DNA from: Glebionis coronaria
Lineage: Eukaryota > Streptophyta > Magnoliopsida > Asterales > Asteraceae
Assembly: GCA_025667525.1 (NCBI GenBank)
Contig: CM046877.1
Coordinates: forward strand, 264,775,706-264,839,705
Direction of reading: 5' to 3'
Length of the DNA stretch: 64,000 bases
Numbering within the stretch: position 1 is the stretch's first letter; each line of letters opens with the position of its first letter. The position numbers and the translations under genes are program-made. Of the stretch, positions 1-9,946 are shown one piece after another. Below the pieces are notes generated by a model. The model did no database searches, was not told the DNA's origin, and was given only the letters and a program-made list of their open reading frames with translations.

Positions 1-1833
1 ATTCAATCCAAGCATGATCAGCCATGACTTCTTTGATGTTTTTCGGTTCAGCTGTACTCACGGCGAGTGCGAACATACAAACATCGCCATCGGTGGCTAG
101 TTGTCGTCTTGTACGAACAGGCTGTGAAGGGTTTCCAATTACCTGAACCAAAGGATGTTCTCGGGTCCAATGATGTGTTGAAGGATGTCGTTGATAGAAC
201 GTGTGCATATTTGACGGATCAACATGGCGAGTGGAAGACTCTCCAGTTTCGTGTACCGGTGTACCGAATGGGTTGATAAATTCGTCTTCGTCAGATAATG
301 CATCGTCTGCTTGAGTTGTGTTCTCTGGAGCAATGACACTAGTTGTTGATGTTGTAGGAGCGATTGTTGATGTGATATTCTGAGGAGGTAAATCTGCAGC
401 AACCCGTGTTGAAGTAGATGAAGTTGTATCCTTTTGTTGATGATGATCGGTATCATCATTCGTATCATGAGTGACAGCGGAAGACTTTGATACTACATGT
501 TTCTCCTCCGTGAAATATTCATCAAACATTGGCCCATATAACATTTCCAACTCTTCAAGTGTCGTGTCCACTGTCATATCTGCTCTAGGAACATGTTCAG
601 GAACCAGCTTTGAACTTGACGGTTCATTGTTGTGATCTTGTTTTTCGAGTTCCGTGCGGTTGTGAACGGAAGTCGTTTGTCGTTGTGGATCGAGACTTAA
701 ATTGTTTTGTTCAAGTGCCATTTCTTGCAATTCATCAAATCTAATATGAATAGTCTCGACTATCAATTTTGTTCTCTTGTTGTACACTATGTATCCCTTA
801 GACTGAGTTGCATATCCCACTAAAATGCATGCATCACCTTTCTCTTTCATCTTGTCCAGATTTTCACCATCTCGAATAATGTAGCACGTACATCCAAAAA
901 CATGAAGGTGTTTGAGGGAAGGTTTGCGATCATTAATTATGTGATATGATGTCTTTTCGTGTCTTGGGATAATTAAGGATCGGCTTTGTGTGTAGCATGC
1001 AGTTGACACGGCTTCGGCCCAAAAGAATAATGGTAGTTTTGAAGCAGATAATAATGTTCGAGCAGCCTCAACTAAAGTACGATTTCTTCTTTCAACAACT
1101 CCGTTTTGTTCATGTGTTCGAGCAATAGATGTTTCATGTTCAATCCCTTCGGCTTCAAAATATTTCTTCAGAGTTGAATTCAAGAATTTTGTGCCTCTGT
1201 CAGTACGTACCACTTTTACTTGAGCTTGAAGACCACGTTGTATCAGCTTAAGGAAGTTAATGAGAACCTCAGGTGTTTCATCCTTGGACCGTAAGAAGAG
1301 GGCCACGTGTACCTTGAGTAGTCATCGACAATTACCATAACATATTTATTCCCATTGATGGTTTGAACACGCATGGGGCCACACAGATCTATATGAAGAA
1401 GATCTAACCGTCCTTTAGAGCTTGGTGTAGTCTTTGTCTTGAAACTACTCCGTTTAGCTTTGCATAGCTCACAAGAAGAACAAGGATGATCTTTGATGAA
1501 TTTCAAGTTAGGAAGGCCTCGCACAATATCTTTCTTAGAAAGCAAGTTGATGGTATCAAAGTTAAGATGAGATAAACGTTGATGCCATAACCAAGCTTGA
1601 GTCGTTGAAGCTTTAGCCATGAAACAGATTGGAGTTGAAGATGTGGAGTCTTGTAGTGAAATAGTGTAGATATCAGTACCCCGTGTTCCGGTAAGTAAGT
1701 CATTCCCAGCATAATCACGAACAAAACATATCTTCTTTCTAAAATCAACCTCCAAATCCGCATCACAGAATTGACCAACCGAGAAAAGATTGTGATTGAG
1801 CCCTTCGACGTAGTAAACCCTTTTGATAGTGAT
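1..1833 (-). pseudogene. copia-1 pol piece: GAG-pre-integrase and integrase
   Basis: The best open frame is 1755-1243 (170 residues). It holds the GAG-pre-integrase zinc-binding pattern (WHQRLSHL, then CSSCELC) and the start of the integrase core with the first catalytic Asp in HIDLCGPM, followed by VIVDDYSRYTW. A frameshift near 1260-1290 ends this frame. In another frame the sense continues with RTDRGT (second catalytic Asp) and HEQNGVVERRNR (catalytic Glu), then a long Ser/Thr/Asp-rich linker down to base 1. Reverse transcriptase would lie beyond the left edge. Upstream coding sense resumes in the 9363-9476 piece once Ath-1 is disregarded. It is decayed and not expected to give a working enzyme. 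Confidence 0.82.
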
Positions 1834-1838
1834 ATTCC
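1834..1838. repeat. Target-site duplication ATTCC of Ath-1 (left copy)
   Basis: ATTCC directly precedes the left LTR and recurs at 9363-9367 directly after the right LTR. The 5-bp length fits Ty3/gypsy integration. It fixes both outer borders of Ath-1 to the base. Confidence 0.85.
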
Positions 1839-2402
1839 TAATAACAATATTTTTACTAGTTGAAAAAGTTCGTTCTCGGTATCTCTTCGAATTGATTTCT
1901 GGTTCAAAGTGCGACTCAATCGTTTTTGGTTAAGAAAAAGGGAAGTTGATTATCTAAAACTAATTTAAAAGTAAATGAGAAAAGTATTTAAAAACAAACT
2001 AAAGACAAGTTCAAATAATAAAAGTAAAACAAGGTGAATATGAAAAACTAAAAGTTAAAACGATATTAAAACGAATATTAAAACAAATAATAAAACGTAA
2101 TTTAAAGCGAAACAATTAATAAAAATAAAACAAACGAAGAAATTAACTATCGACTCGAAAATAAAGTTTACAAAATGAAAAAGGAGAGAATGAAACTAAA
2201 ATGGTACTTTAAAGATAAACGAGGCAAAACCTAAAGCGGGTACTAAATAAAAGATAAAACTTGAACTTTACGAAAAAATATTAATTTTAAAATTAGACGA
2301 AAAATTCAACTAAAAATACGTAACTTTCAGAAATGAAATCGGAACAACTTTCAGATAAAACTAGACAATTACGGAACAAAACTAATAAACAAGCAAGCAG
2401 GC

Positions 2403-2429
2403 AGGCTAGCTGCTGGAAGCAGCCAGCCT
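2403..2429 (-). other. Long hairpin in Ath-1 LTR
   Basis: Stem AGGCTAGCTGCT, loop GGA, stem AGCAGCCAGCCT. In the sense (minus) strand the single odd pair is G-U, so all 12 pairs can form in RNA. The same structure lies at 8018-8044 in the other LTR. It falls downstream of the predicted TATA box and so would be in the transcript. Confidence 0.65.
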
Positions 2430-2491
2430 AGCTGCTTGTTTTGGCGGGAAACAAAGGACAAGCTAGCAAGCTAGCAGGTGGACATTTGTTT

Positions 2492-2831
2492 GATTCGGAA
2501 AGTTCCGATTCGGAACTTGGGAATTGGTTCGGAAGTTTTGTTGCTTGGTTCGGAAGTTTTTAAGAAAGTTCCGATTCGGAACTTTTGAGAGTTACTGATT
2601 CGGAAGTTTTTTTTTTTTTTTTTTTTTTTTTTTATTCGGAACTTTTCAAAAGTTCCGGTTCGGAACTTTTTGGCAAGAATTGGTTCGGAAGATTTAGAAA
2701 ATTGGTTCGGAAGATTTTCTATAAATTGGTTCGGAACTTTTTTTAAAAAACATTCATTCGGAACTTTTAAAACCATTCATTCGGAACAAATTGATTCGGA
2801 ACTTTTTAATACAAATTGGTTCGGAACTTTT
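2492..2831 (-). repeat. TTCGGA motif array in Ath-1 left LTR
   Basis: About 15 copies of TTCGGA occur on the plus strand in roughly 340 bp, mostly as GGTTCGGAA or ATTCGGAAC followed by a T run; a few inverted copies (GTTCCGA) sit among them. In element sense the core reads TTCCGAA. The 27-base poly-T run lies inside. The matching array in the other LTR is at 8106-8455. Confidence 0.85.
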
Positions 2832-3222
2832 GTCTGGGAAACAGTAAGTAGGAACGAAGAACAGAGAAGGAACATGAAGGTACGAATTTAATTAAAACTA
2901 ACTAAGATTAACCAAAAGATTAACCCAAAACAACCACTAAACATCAACTAACAATAAGCAATCAAAACAAATCATCAAAACTAACAAACATAACCAAATC
3001 AATCAAAACCCACTTGATCAAAATCATAAAAAACTCAAGAACATGAACAATCAAAATAAAGAACAAACCAAACAAGAAAGGTAGAAGGAGATTGGCTATA
3101 AGATAAAGATTAACAACAATTAAAGGTAAACTTACTTGGTAATAAAAGAAGATTAAAGGTGCCTTACAAGAGAATTAAAGATCATAAATTTAAAGAACAA
3201 GAGAAATGAAAAATGGGGAAGA

Positions 3223-3239
3223 GAGGCTTATCAAGCCTC
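3223..3239 (-). other. Hairpin just downstream of the Ath-1 LTR promoter
   Basis: Perfect stem GAGGCTT, loop ATC, stem AAGCCTC, about 30-50 nt downstream of the TATA box on the minus strand. The second copy is at 8845-8861. It would sit near the 5' end of the RNA. Confidence 0.6.
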
Positions 3240-3740
3240 TAACAACTACAAATGAATCTAGTAATGTGTATTTATAGGGGAGGAAGGGATTAGTGGAAGG
3301 AAGCTTCCTCCCCTCTTTCTTCTTTTCCTTAATTGCGTCATTAGGTCCCTCCTTTCTTTAATCTTCTTAAATCTTGGACTATAATGACTTTGGCTCGGGA
3401 TTTCTTTGAACTCGTCTTGTAATTCTTCAATAAATTATACTTGAGTTCTTCGGCTTTTGGTAAACTTCCGTCTTTTGACTTTTTCTTCGATAAATCTTCA
3501 GAATTGGTCTTGGACTTCCGTTCTTTTTCCACTCTTGATCTTTCGACTTCGTCTTTTGTCTTTTTCTTCAATAAAAGCTCGTGAAAGCCGTGTTTTCTCC
3601 ACTTTTCACCTTCTCGACCCTGAAACACAATAAAAACACAAACCACGCATAATTCCGCCATTTACGACATAAAATATACGTTTAGGTCCCGTTTTAATAT
3701 AATTAAGTGGTGGAAAAGATGGGTGTTTTCACACCTATCA

Positions 3741-3756
3741 AATCCCCTACACTTAA
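3741..3756 (-). other. Polypurine tract beside the Ath-1 3' LTR
   Basis: The minus strand reads AAGTGTAGGGGATT directly before the LTR start TGATAGG, the expected place for the plus-strand primer. The AAGTGTAGGGG core is repeated further inside the element near 5222, 5279 and 5514. Confidence 0.65.
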
Positions 3757-5540
3757 CCATTGCAATGCCCTCATGCAATGCTCAGTGATAAAGCAAGGTT
3801 TACACTTTCCATCATAATCAACCTACCTTGGCCTTTATTAAACAACTAAGGAAAATCAAAAAGATAGAAAATAACAAGATGCAATCAAGGAAGAAACATG
3901 TAAAGAAATCTTAAGACTTACATTAGGGCTTGTGTGTCATGAATGTTTATCACCCTCAAGTTTCACGTTCCCCATGCCAAGCTTAAAAACAAGATCATTG
4001 TTAGTACAAGTTAGCATAACAAACATTTACTCATGCGGTTCAATTAATCACTTAAACTCCCTTATTCCTATGGGTATCTCTTATATTTTATTGATGTCTT
4101 GAATGATCACGAGGATGTATTGTTGACTTATTTCGATAATTTATTTAGGCTGAAAGCAAAGTAGGACGATTTGATCAATAGTTAGCTAAAGGACAAAATC
4201 TCTTAAAACTGCTTCTCGGGATATCAAAAAGTTCATATCTTGGCATAACTCGGTTCACGATTTGAGACCTTTCTCGGGTCGATATTTGGCATGTACTTCA
4301 TACTTCATATCTTCGAGAGACGTTCTTGAGATAATGGTCTTCTCATCATAATAGAGTTTCTTCACTTGGAGACTTTTGAGGGGTACTCCAACTTTGTTGA
4401 CCACGACTTCATGATTATTTCTTCAATCTCTATTTGGGATTTCGAGATACAACGATCCGCCTCCTTTTCGGACTTGGATCTATTTATCCTCATACCTTGT
4501 TAGGGTCTTTTCAGATAGACTTCTCCATGATCTTTATGGGAGTTGATTGCTTTTCGTCGTGAGTCTTGATCCTTCATATTGACTTTGGGAATAATGCTTT
4601 TCACATCACCTTGGATCTTCAGCAATAAAATGGAATCCTCATGCCTTGTTAGGGCCTTTTCGGACTCGCCAATCTTCGCGCCCCGCTTCATAAGTTATGC
4701 CTTGGCTATGAACTCTCATCATTACCGAGCAACTTTTAAACGATCTTAGGCTAGAAGCTAAGTAACTTTTCAAATCGTACGACCTTACTTATTGCAGATA
4801 ATTTATTAGCAAGTGATGGGAGAAAAAGATCATAATTAACTCACATAAGTTAATGAGAGAATACCAAGCTTGTAACCAACTCTATCATTTCTCGTTCTAT
4901 ACAATTTAAAATCTCAAGGAATGAGACTCGTGGATGCTTAGCCTAATAAACCAATTAAGGTCTACATGGTTAAGGATACTAGCTAGAGTGAACTTGGATA
5001 AGTAAACTCGGGTTGAGTCAAAAAATTCACAACGGGCCTAATATATCTAAGATAACTAAACTTGTTAAAACCATTTTATTAAAATAGGAGAAAAATAGCA
5101 AAAATAAAGGGGACTACAACTAGGCCAAAATAGATTAAAAATTTTGAAAAATGTCGAAAAATTGATTTTCCGGTTAAAATGAGGGCAAATACAAGGAAAA
5201 GACCACTTAACTTCGATAGAAGTCCCCCTACACTTAATATAAACATTGTCCTCAATGTTTAAGCATGTGGGAGTAAACTCCCCTACACTTAGGACATTGT
5301 GCACTTTGTTTAAATCGCGTTAAGGAAAAGACAACTAAAGAGATTCCTATTTTAATATTGAGAAATATAAAATAGTGAATCGAAAAGAGTTTAGGATAGA
5401 ACCGGGAAGAAGGGAACACGGAATCACGGTTCGTCAAAAGTCATCAAGAGTGTGTCTTTGAAGCTCTAATCCCTGCATATGATAAGAAAGAGAACAAGAA
5501 ACACCAACGGGGCTCCCCCCTACACTTATGATGAGAATAG
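3757..5540 (-). other. Ath-1 3' noncoding region
   Basis: No credible gene. The sequence is clearly related to the matching parts of Ath-2 (47448-49149) and Ath-4 (54084-55900). It includes a pair of 18-bp near-identical direct repeats (4488-4505 and 4637-4654), AAGTGTAGGGG tracts and hairpin C at 5241-5260. A 63-codon frame at 4500-4691 is shared with Ath-4 but shows no sign of protein-level constraint. Confidence 0.7.
5241..5260 (-). other. Hairpin C of Ath-1
   Basis: Stem AAACATTG, 4-nt loop, stem CAATGTTT, perfect over 8 bp. Equivalent hairpins occur at 42210-42229 (Ath-3), 47465-47484 (Ath-2) and 55626-55645 (Ath-4), each followed closely in sense by a GTAGGGG or GTATGGGG tract. Confidence 0.7.
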
Positions 5541-5548
5541 ATAGATAA

Positions 5549-5605
5549 TTGGGTTGCCTCCCAAAAAGCGCTTGTTTATATTAACCGAGTCACGAGCCTG
5601 ACTCG
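5549..5605 (-). other. 3' hairpin pair A+B of Ath-1
   Basis: Hairpin A (5586-5605): stem CGAGTCA, 6-nt loop, stem TGACTCG, starting 8 nt after the stop codon of the 545-codon ORF. Hairpin B (5549-5564): TTGGG, loop, CCCAA. Between them lies AACAAGCGC in sense. The pair matches the position and pairing pattern in the other three Athila-like elements, with B's stem bases changed in pairs. Confidence 0.75.
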
Positions 5606-5613
5606 TCCCCAAA

Positions 5614-7251
5614 TTAATTTGTCCATGGGGAAGCCTCGAATGTGATACCGGGATCAAAGACCTTGTCCTCGTTCCCGGTTGACATCAACAAAGGAGAGGC
5701 GGGGGGATAAGTCTTAAAAGGGAGAAAGGTCCTTTCAACATACGTATAGTATATGAATTCAAGATCCACGGGAGGTGGGTTGGGTATAGTAAGCACATTG
5801 TCATCCCCCAAAGACAATGGAGGCTGAGCATTCGGCAAAGCCGTGATGTTATCAATGATAGCATAATCAATGTCACCTCCCGGGTCCAAGCACTCATCCT
5901 CCGTGATAGTGGCTAAAAGGGAAGATGGAAGGTGCTCGGGAGGGGGACTTGGGTCAATACTTTCCTGCAGCAAATTATCAAAAATAATGTCCCCCTCCGT
6001 GTAAGAGTCATCAATACCTGGAGGGATGGAGTGGATATCGATTTCTTCCTGCAATGGGTCATTATCTTCAACGGGAGGAATAGATGGAGGTAAAGACTTG
6101 GAAGGAGAAGTCAACGCTTCGATTTGAGCAATAAGAAGGTGCACTTTCCGTAATCCATCGCGAAGAAGCACGTCTTCCACCTCATCCACAAGATCATGTT
6201 CATCGGTGAACTGCTCGTAAACCGGAGAGAATAAATCGTCATCGTCTGCATCTCCCAGTGGAGATTGAGAAATTTCAAAAGTGAAATTCTCATAGCAAAG
6301 AGAAGAATCGTCATCACTAGGATCGACCTTGTCCGTAAGAGCAACGTCGTCCTCAGGCTCCATAGCAGGTAAGTCACAAACCTCATCATCCAATACTTTG
6401 TCGAGACCAACATCACTAAGCTCATGCAACGAATCTAGATCCTTAGACGCAGTAGGAACATCGAGAGTAGGAGCAGCAACTTCAGAAGATGAGTTGAAAG
6501 TGCATACAACATCATTGTCATCATCATCATAATAGTATTGACGCACAAGCGGAGGGGTATAATCACTAAGATTAGATACTTGCTCTTGTTGCAGTCGCTT
6601 TTCCTCGTCCCGAAGTTCTTTAACCAAAACAACGACCTCTTGAAGTTGCAAAACAATGGAGTGTGTTTCTTCATTCAAGGTAGTGAGTTGTGGGTCAAGA
6701 TGAATTTGCTGAGAGGATTGATGATTGAGGGTGTGATGTGGGGGTTCATAGTGTTGAAAACCTGAATTATAGCAAGGTTGTGGCTCATAGTTGTTCATCG
6801 GTTGGGAATAATTAGAAACCGGGTTTGGTTCATAATAATCCATAGGTGAAGAAAACTGTGGACACGGATTTGGCTCGTAACAATTTAGTGGTTGACAATA
6901 ATAGGTATCGTGAGGACCCCCACAGTTGTTGCAAACCGGGTATGGATAAAAATCAAGTGCGTCTTGTGGATAGCTATTATCATTGTCATAATTGTACCCC
7001 GGTTCTTGCCCGTGACCAGACGGGTATCGAACCGGGCACGAAACATGCCAATGAGAATCGCTTCCACAATAGATGCACGGGGGAACAGGAGGTAGGTTCA
7101 AAAAGTACGAATTAGTCGAGTTGCACAAAGGACAAAATCCGGATTGTGTGTAGTCGATATCGTTTCCGCACCGCTCACATGTACACCATTGACAAGACTT
7201 GTTCCCAGATAATTGTTTCCCACACCGGACGCAATGGACATAAAAATCCAT
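5614..7251 (-). CDS. Cysteine-rich and acidic 545-residue protein of Ath-1, unknown function
   Basis: This is the only intact ORF of Ath-1; the ATG at 7251 is chosen because it opens the frame right after the leader. N-terminal CxxC pairs at residues 7/10, 20/23, 25/28 and 40/43 look like two small zinc ribbons. Residues 59-72 fit a retroviral zinc knuckle (C-x2-C-x4-H-x4-C), and 107-119 fit the variant C-x2-C-x3-H-x4-C seen in the gag proteins of Ath-2, 3 and 4. Then come a YEPNP-type repeat region, a possible coiled coil near 190-225, and a long Asp/Glu-rich half. Near the C terminus is VFDPGI, a motif also found twice in the Ath-3 gag-protease protein. There is no capsid, protease or RT domain. 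A nucleic-acid-binding, gag-derived accessory role is my inference. It contains no stop or frameshift, unlike its neighbours. Confidence 0.7.
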   Translation of the reverse strand: MDFYVHCVRCGKQLSGNKSCQWCTCERCGNDIDYTQSGFCPLCNSTNSYFLNLPPVPPCIYCGSDSHWHVSCPVRYPSGHGQEPGYNYDNDNSYPQDALDFYPYPVCNNCGGPHDTYYCQPLNCYEPNPCPQFSSPMDYYEPNPVSNYSQPMNNYEPQPCYNSGFQHYEPPHHTLNHQSSQQIHLDPQLTTLNEETHSIVLQLQEVVVLVKELRDEEKRLQQEQVSNLSDYTPPLVRQYYYDDDDNDVVCTFNSSSEVAAPTLDVPTASKDLDSLHELSDVGLDKVLDDEVCDLPAMEPEDDVALTDKVDPSDDDSSLCYENFTFEISQSPLGDADDDDLFSPVYEQFTDEHDLVDEVEDVLLRDGLRKVHLLIAQIEALTSPSKSLPPSIPPVEDNDPLQEEIDIHSIPPGIDDSYTEGDIIFDNLLQESIDPSPPPEHLPSSLLATITEDECLDPGGDIDYAIIDNITALPNAQPPLSLGDDNVLTIPNPPPVDLEFIYYTYVERTFLPFKTYPPASPLLMSTGNEDKVFDPGITFEASPWTN

Positions 7252-7367
7252 GAAGAAAGATAGATAAGCAAGAAGAATATTTTTGGTGCAAAACTTTGAA
7301 AAAGAAATGCTTTTTATGATTTTTCAAATGTTTTTGGATTTTTGAAAATTTTTGACAAGAAAAATAA

Positions 7368-7383
7368 CGTTCACAAGTGAACG
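7368..7383 (-). other. Leader palindrome of Ath-1
   Basis: CGTTCAC, 2-nt spacer, GTGAACG: a 7-bp perfect palindrome between the PBS and the ORF. Ath-2 (27872-27887) and Ath-4 (61792-61804) have the same structure at the same place, just after GGATC in sense. It resembles a retroviral dimerisation loop by position only. Confidence 0.6.
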
Positions 7384-7435
7384 GATCCCAAAATCCAACG
7401 CGTCTCACACAAAAAACTTTCGATCTTCACGAAAA

Positions 7436-7453
7436 GAGCCGGCAGCGGCGCCA
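7436..7453 (-). other. Primer-binding site of Ath-1
   Basis: The minus strand reads TGGCGCCGCTGCCGGCTC three bases inside the right LTR. It begins TGG, as expected for pairing with a tRNA CCA end. The same core occurs in Ath-2, Ath-3 and Ath-4. Athila-type elements usually use tRNA-Asp; the exact tRNA is inferred. Confidence 0.85.
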
Positions 7454-8105
7454 TTTTAATAACAATATTTTTACTAGTTGAAAAAGTTCGTTCTCGGTAT
7501 CTCTTCGAATTGATTTCTGGTTCAAAGTGCGACTCAGTCGTTTTTGGTTAAGAAAAAGGGAAGTTGATTATCTAAAACTAATTTAAAAGTAAATGAGAAA
7601 AGTATTTAAAAACAAACTAAAGACAAGTTCAAATAATAAAAGTAAAACAAGGTGAATATGAAAAACTAAAAGTTAAAACGATATTAAAACGAATATTAAA
7701 ACAAATAATAAAACGTAATTTAAAGCGAAACAATTAATAAAAATAAAACTAAACGAAGAAATTAACTATTGACTCGAAAATAAAGTTTACAAAATGAAAA
7801 AGGAGAGAATGAAACTAAAATGGTACTTTAAAGATAAACGAGGCAAAACCTAAAGCGGGTACTAAATAAAAGATAAAACTTGAACTTTACGAAAAAATAT
7901 TAATTTTAAAATTAGACGAAAAATTCAACTAAAAATACGTAACTTTCAGAAATGAAATCGGAACAACTTTCAGATAAAACTAGACAATTACGGAACAAAA
8001 CTAATAAGCAAGCAGGCAGGCTAGCTGCTGGAAGCAGCCAGCCTAGCTGCTTGTTTTGGCGGGAAACAAAGGACAAGCTAGCAAGCTAGCAGGTGGACAT
8101 TTGTT

Positions 8106-8218
8106 TGATTCGGAAAGTTCCGATTCGGAACTTGGGAATTGGTTCGGAAGTTTTGTTGCTTGGTTCGGAAGTTTTTAAGAAAGTTCCGATTCGGAACTTT
8201 TGAGAGTTACTGATTCGG

Positions 8219-8257
<39 letters not shown>

Positions 8258-8455
8258 TCGGAACTTTTCAAAAGTTCCGGTTCGGAACTTTTTGGCAAGA
8301 ATTGGTTCGGAAGATTTAGAAAATTGGTTCGGAAGATTTTCTATAAATTGGTTCGGAACTTTTTTTAAAAAACATTCATTCGGAACTTTTAAAACCATTC
8401 ATTCGGAACAAATTGATTCGGAACTTTTTAATACAAATTGGTTCGGAACTTTTTT
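8106..8455 (-). repeat. TTCGGA motif array in Ath-1 right LTR
   Basis: The second copy of the array at 2492-2831, with the same spacing apart from the longer T run at 8223-8255. It begins about 900 nt from the LTR start, downstream of the predicted promoter. Confidence 0.85.
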
Positions 8456-8890
8456 CTGGGAAACAGTAAGTAGGAACGAAGAACAGAGAAGGAACATGAA
8501 GGTACGAATTTAATTAAAACTAACTAAGATTAACCAAAAGATTAACCCAAAACAACCACTAAACATCAACTAACAATAAGCAATCAAAACAAATCATCAA
8601 AACTAACAAACATAACCAAATCAATCAAAACCCACTTGATCAAAATCATAAAAAACTCAAGAACATGAACAATCAAAATAAAGAACAAACCAAACAAGAA
8701 AGGTAGAAGGAGATTGGCTATAAGATAAAGATTAACAACAATTAAAGGTAAACTTACTTGGTATTAAAAGAAGATTAAAGGTGCGTTACAAGAGAATTAA
8801 AGATCATAAATTTAAAGAATAAGAGAAATGAAAAATGGGGAAGAGAGGCTTATCAAGCCTCCAACAACTACAAATGAATCTAGTAATGTG

Positions 8891-8898
8891 TATTTATA
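8891..8898 (-). promoter_or_regulatory. Predicted TATA box of Ath-1 LTR
   Basis: The minus strand reads CCCTATAAATAC about 465 nt from the LTR start. Every LTR of this group has a TATA box at nearly the same offset. The other LTR copy is at 3269-3276. Confidence 0.6.
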
Positions 8899-9362
8899 GG
8901 GGAGGAAGGGATTAGTGGAAGGAAGCTTCCTCCCCTCTTTCTTCTTTTCCTTAATTGCGTCATTAGGTCCCTCCTTTCTTTAATCTTCTTAAATCTTGGA
9001 CTATAATGACTTTGGCTCGGGATTTCTTTGAACTCGTCTTGTAATTCATCAATAAATTATACTTGAGTTCTTCGGCTTTTGGTAAACTTCCGTCTTTTGA
9101 CTTTTTCTTCGATAAATCTTCAGAATTGGTCTTGGACTTCCGTTCTTTTTCCACTCTTGATCTTTCGACTTCGTCTTTTGTCTTTTTCTTCAATAAAAGC
9201 TCGTGAAAGCCGTGTTTTCTCCACTTTTCACCTTCTCGACCCTGAAACACAATAAAAACACAAACCACGCATAATTCCGCCATTTACGACATAAAATATA
9301 CGTTTAGGTCCCGTTTTAATATAATTAAGTGGTGGAAAAGATGGGTGTTTTCACACCTATCA

Positions 9363-9476
9363 ATTCCCCTTAACCAAGTCTCCATATCCTAGGATCGGTG
9401 CAAATTGATCATTTCCGAATAGGACCGTACCCAGGAACTTCTCCACGAAGTTAATTAGAAGCTTGAGATTCCCCGT
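9363..9476 (-). pseudogene. copia-1 piece between two insertions
   Basis: This 114-bp island lies between Ath-1 and the solo LTR. On the minus strand it codes for the stretch after the protease-side DSGSTKHMTG motif, including FVEKFLGTVLFGNDQFAPI and GYGDLV. Its left end carries the ATTCC duplication and its right end CCCGT, and its frame joins that of the flanking copia-1 pieces. Confidence 0.8.
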
Positions 9477-9938
9477 TGATAGGTGTGTAAACACACATCC
9501 TTTTTACCACTTAATTACAATAATAACCGAGCCAAAACGTGTATTTTATGTCATTTATGTCGGAATTATACGTGGTTTGTGTTTTTGTTGTGATTTAGGA
9601 CGAAAAGGTGAAAAGTGGAGAAAACACGGGATTTCACGGGCTTTTATCGAAGAAAAAGACGAAAGACGAAGTCAAGAAACCAAGAGTGCAAAAAGAACGG
9701 AAGTCCAAGACCAATTCTGAAGATTTATCGAAGAAAAAGTCAAAAGACGGAAGTTTACTAAAAGCCGAAGAACTCAAGTCTAATTTATTGAAGAATTAAA
9801 AGACGAGTTCAAAGAAATCCCGAGCCAAAATCATTAAAGTCCAAGATTTAAGAAGATTAAAGAAAGCAAGGACCTAATGATGCAATTAAGAAAAGATAAA
9901 AGAGGGAGGAAGCTTCCTAAGCTCCTCCCTAATCTCCC

Positions 9939-9946
9939 TATATATA
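9939..9946 (+). promoter_or_regulatory. Predicted TATA box of the solo LTR
   Basis: CCCTATATATAG, about 460 nt from the LTR start, the same offset as in the related LTRs. Confidence 0.55.

Larger units (their letters stand above)
1839..3740 (-). repeat. Ath-1 3' LTR (left copy)
   Basis: About 1.9 kb, matching 7457-9362 almost base for base. The clearest difference is the poly-T run: 27 T at 2607-2633 against 33 T at 8223-8255. In sense order it holds paired U3 repeats, a TATA box (minus strand of 3269-3276), a hairpin (3223-3239), an array of TTCGGA motifs (2492-2831), a 12-bp hairpin (2403-2429) and the end block with GAGTCGCACTTTGAACC shared with Ath-2. Confidence 0.93.
1839..9362 (-). mobile_element. 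Athila-like Ty3/gypsy element Ath-1, non-autonomous
   Basis: This 7.5-kb element runs right to left inside copia-1. It has two nearly identical LTRs (1839-3740 and 7457-9362), an ATTCC duplication, a primer-binding site beside the right LTR and a polypurine-like tract beside the left LTR. Between them is one 545-codon ORF that is not gag, RT or integrase, and about 1.8 kb of noncoding DNA. LTR ends, PBS, leader palindrome and 3' hairpins match Ath-2 and Ath-4, which do carry pol, so Ath-1 belongs to the same lineage and probably depends on their enzymes. The LTR start is TGATAGG; the other end reads TTATTA in sense, so the termini are TG..TA rather than TG..CA. Confidence 0.88.
7457..9362 (-). 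repeat. Ath-1 5' LTR (right copy)
   Basis: Matches 1839-3740. Sense starts at 9362 with TGATAGGTGT, GAAA, ACACC: a hairpin with a GNRA-type loop at the very start (9344-9357 on the plus strand). The poly-T run is 33 bases. A Lys-rich frame at 8963-9283 lies upstream of the TATA box and is not treated as a gene. Confidence 0.93.

Noticed and set aside
2492..2831. Heat-shock elements in the TTCGGAA array
   Set aside because: Heat-shock elements need two bases between TTC and GAA; here there is only one.
4500..4691. 63-codon frame shared between Ath-1 and Ath-4 (54856-55047)
   Set aside because: By eye there are about six base differences between the copies and five of them change the amino acid, so there is no sign of selection on a protein; the Ath-2 counterpart is disrupted.
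8963..9283. Lys-rich 106-codon frame in Ath-1 LTRs (also 3341-3661), with similar short frames in the solo and Ath-2 LTRs
   Set aside because: It lies in U3, upstream of the predicted TATA box, and its similarity between families follows from the conserved paired DNA repeats rather than from coding.
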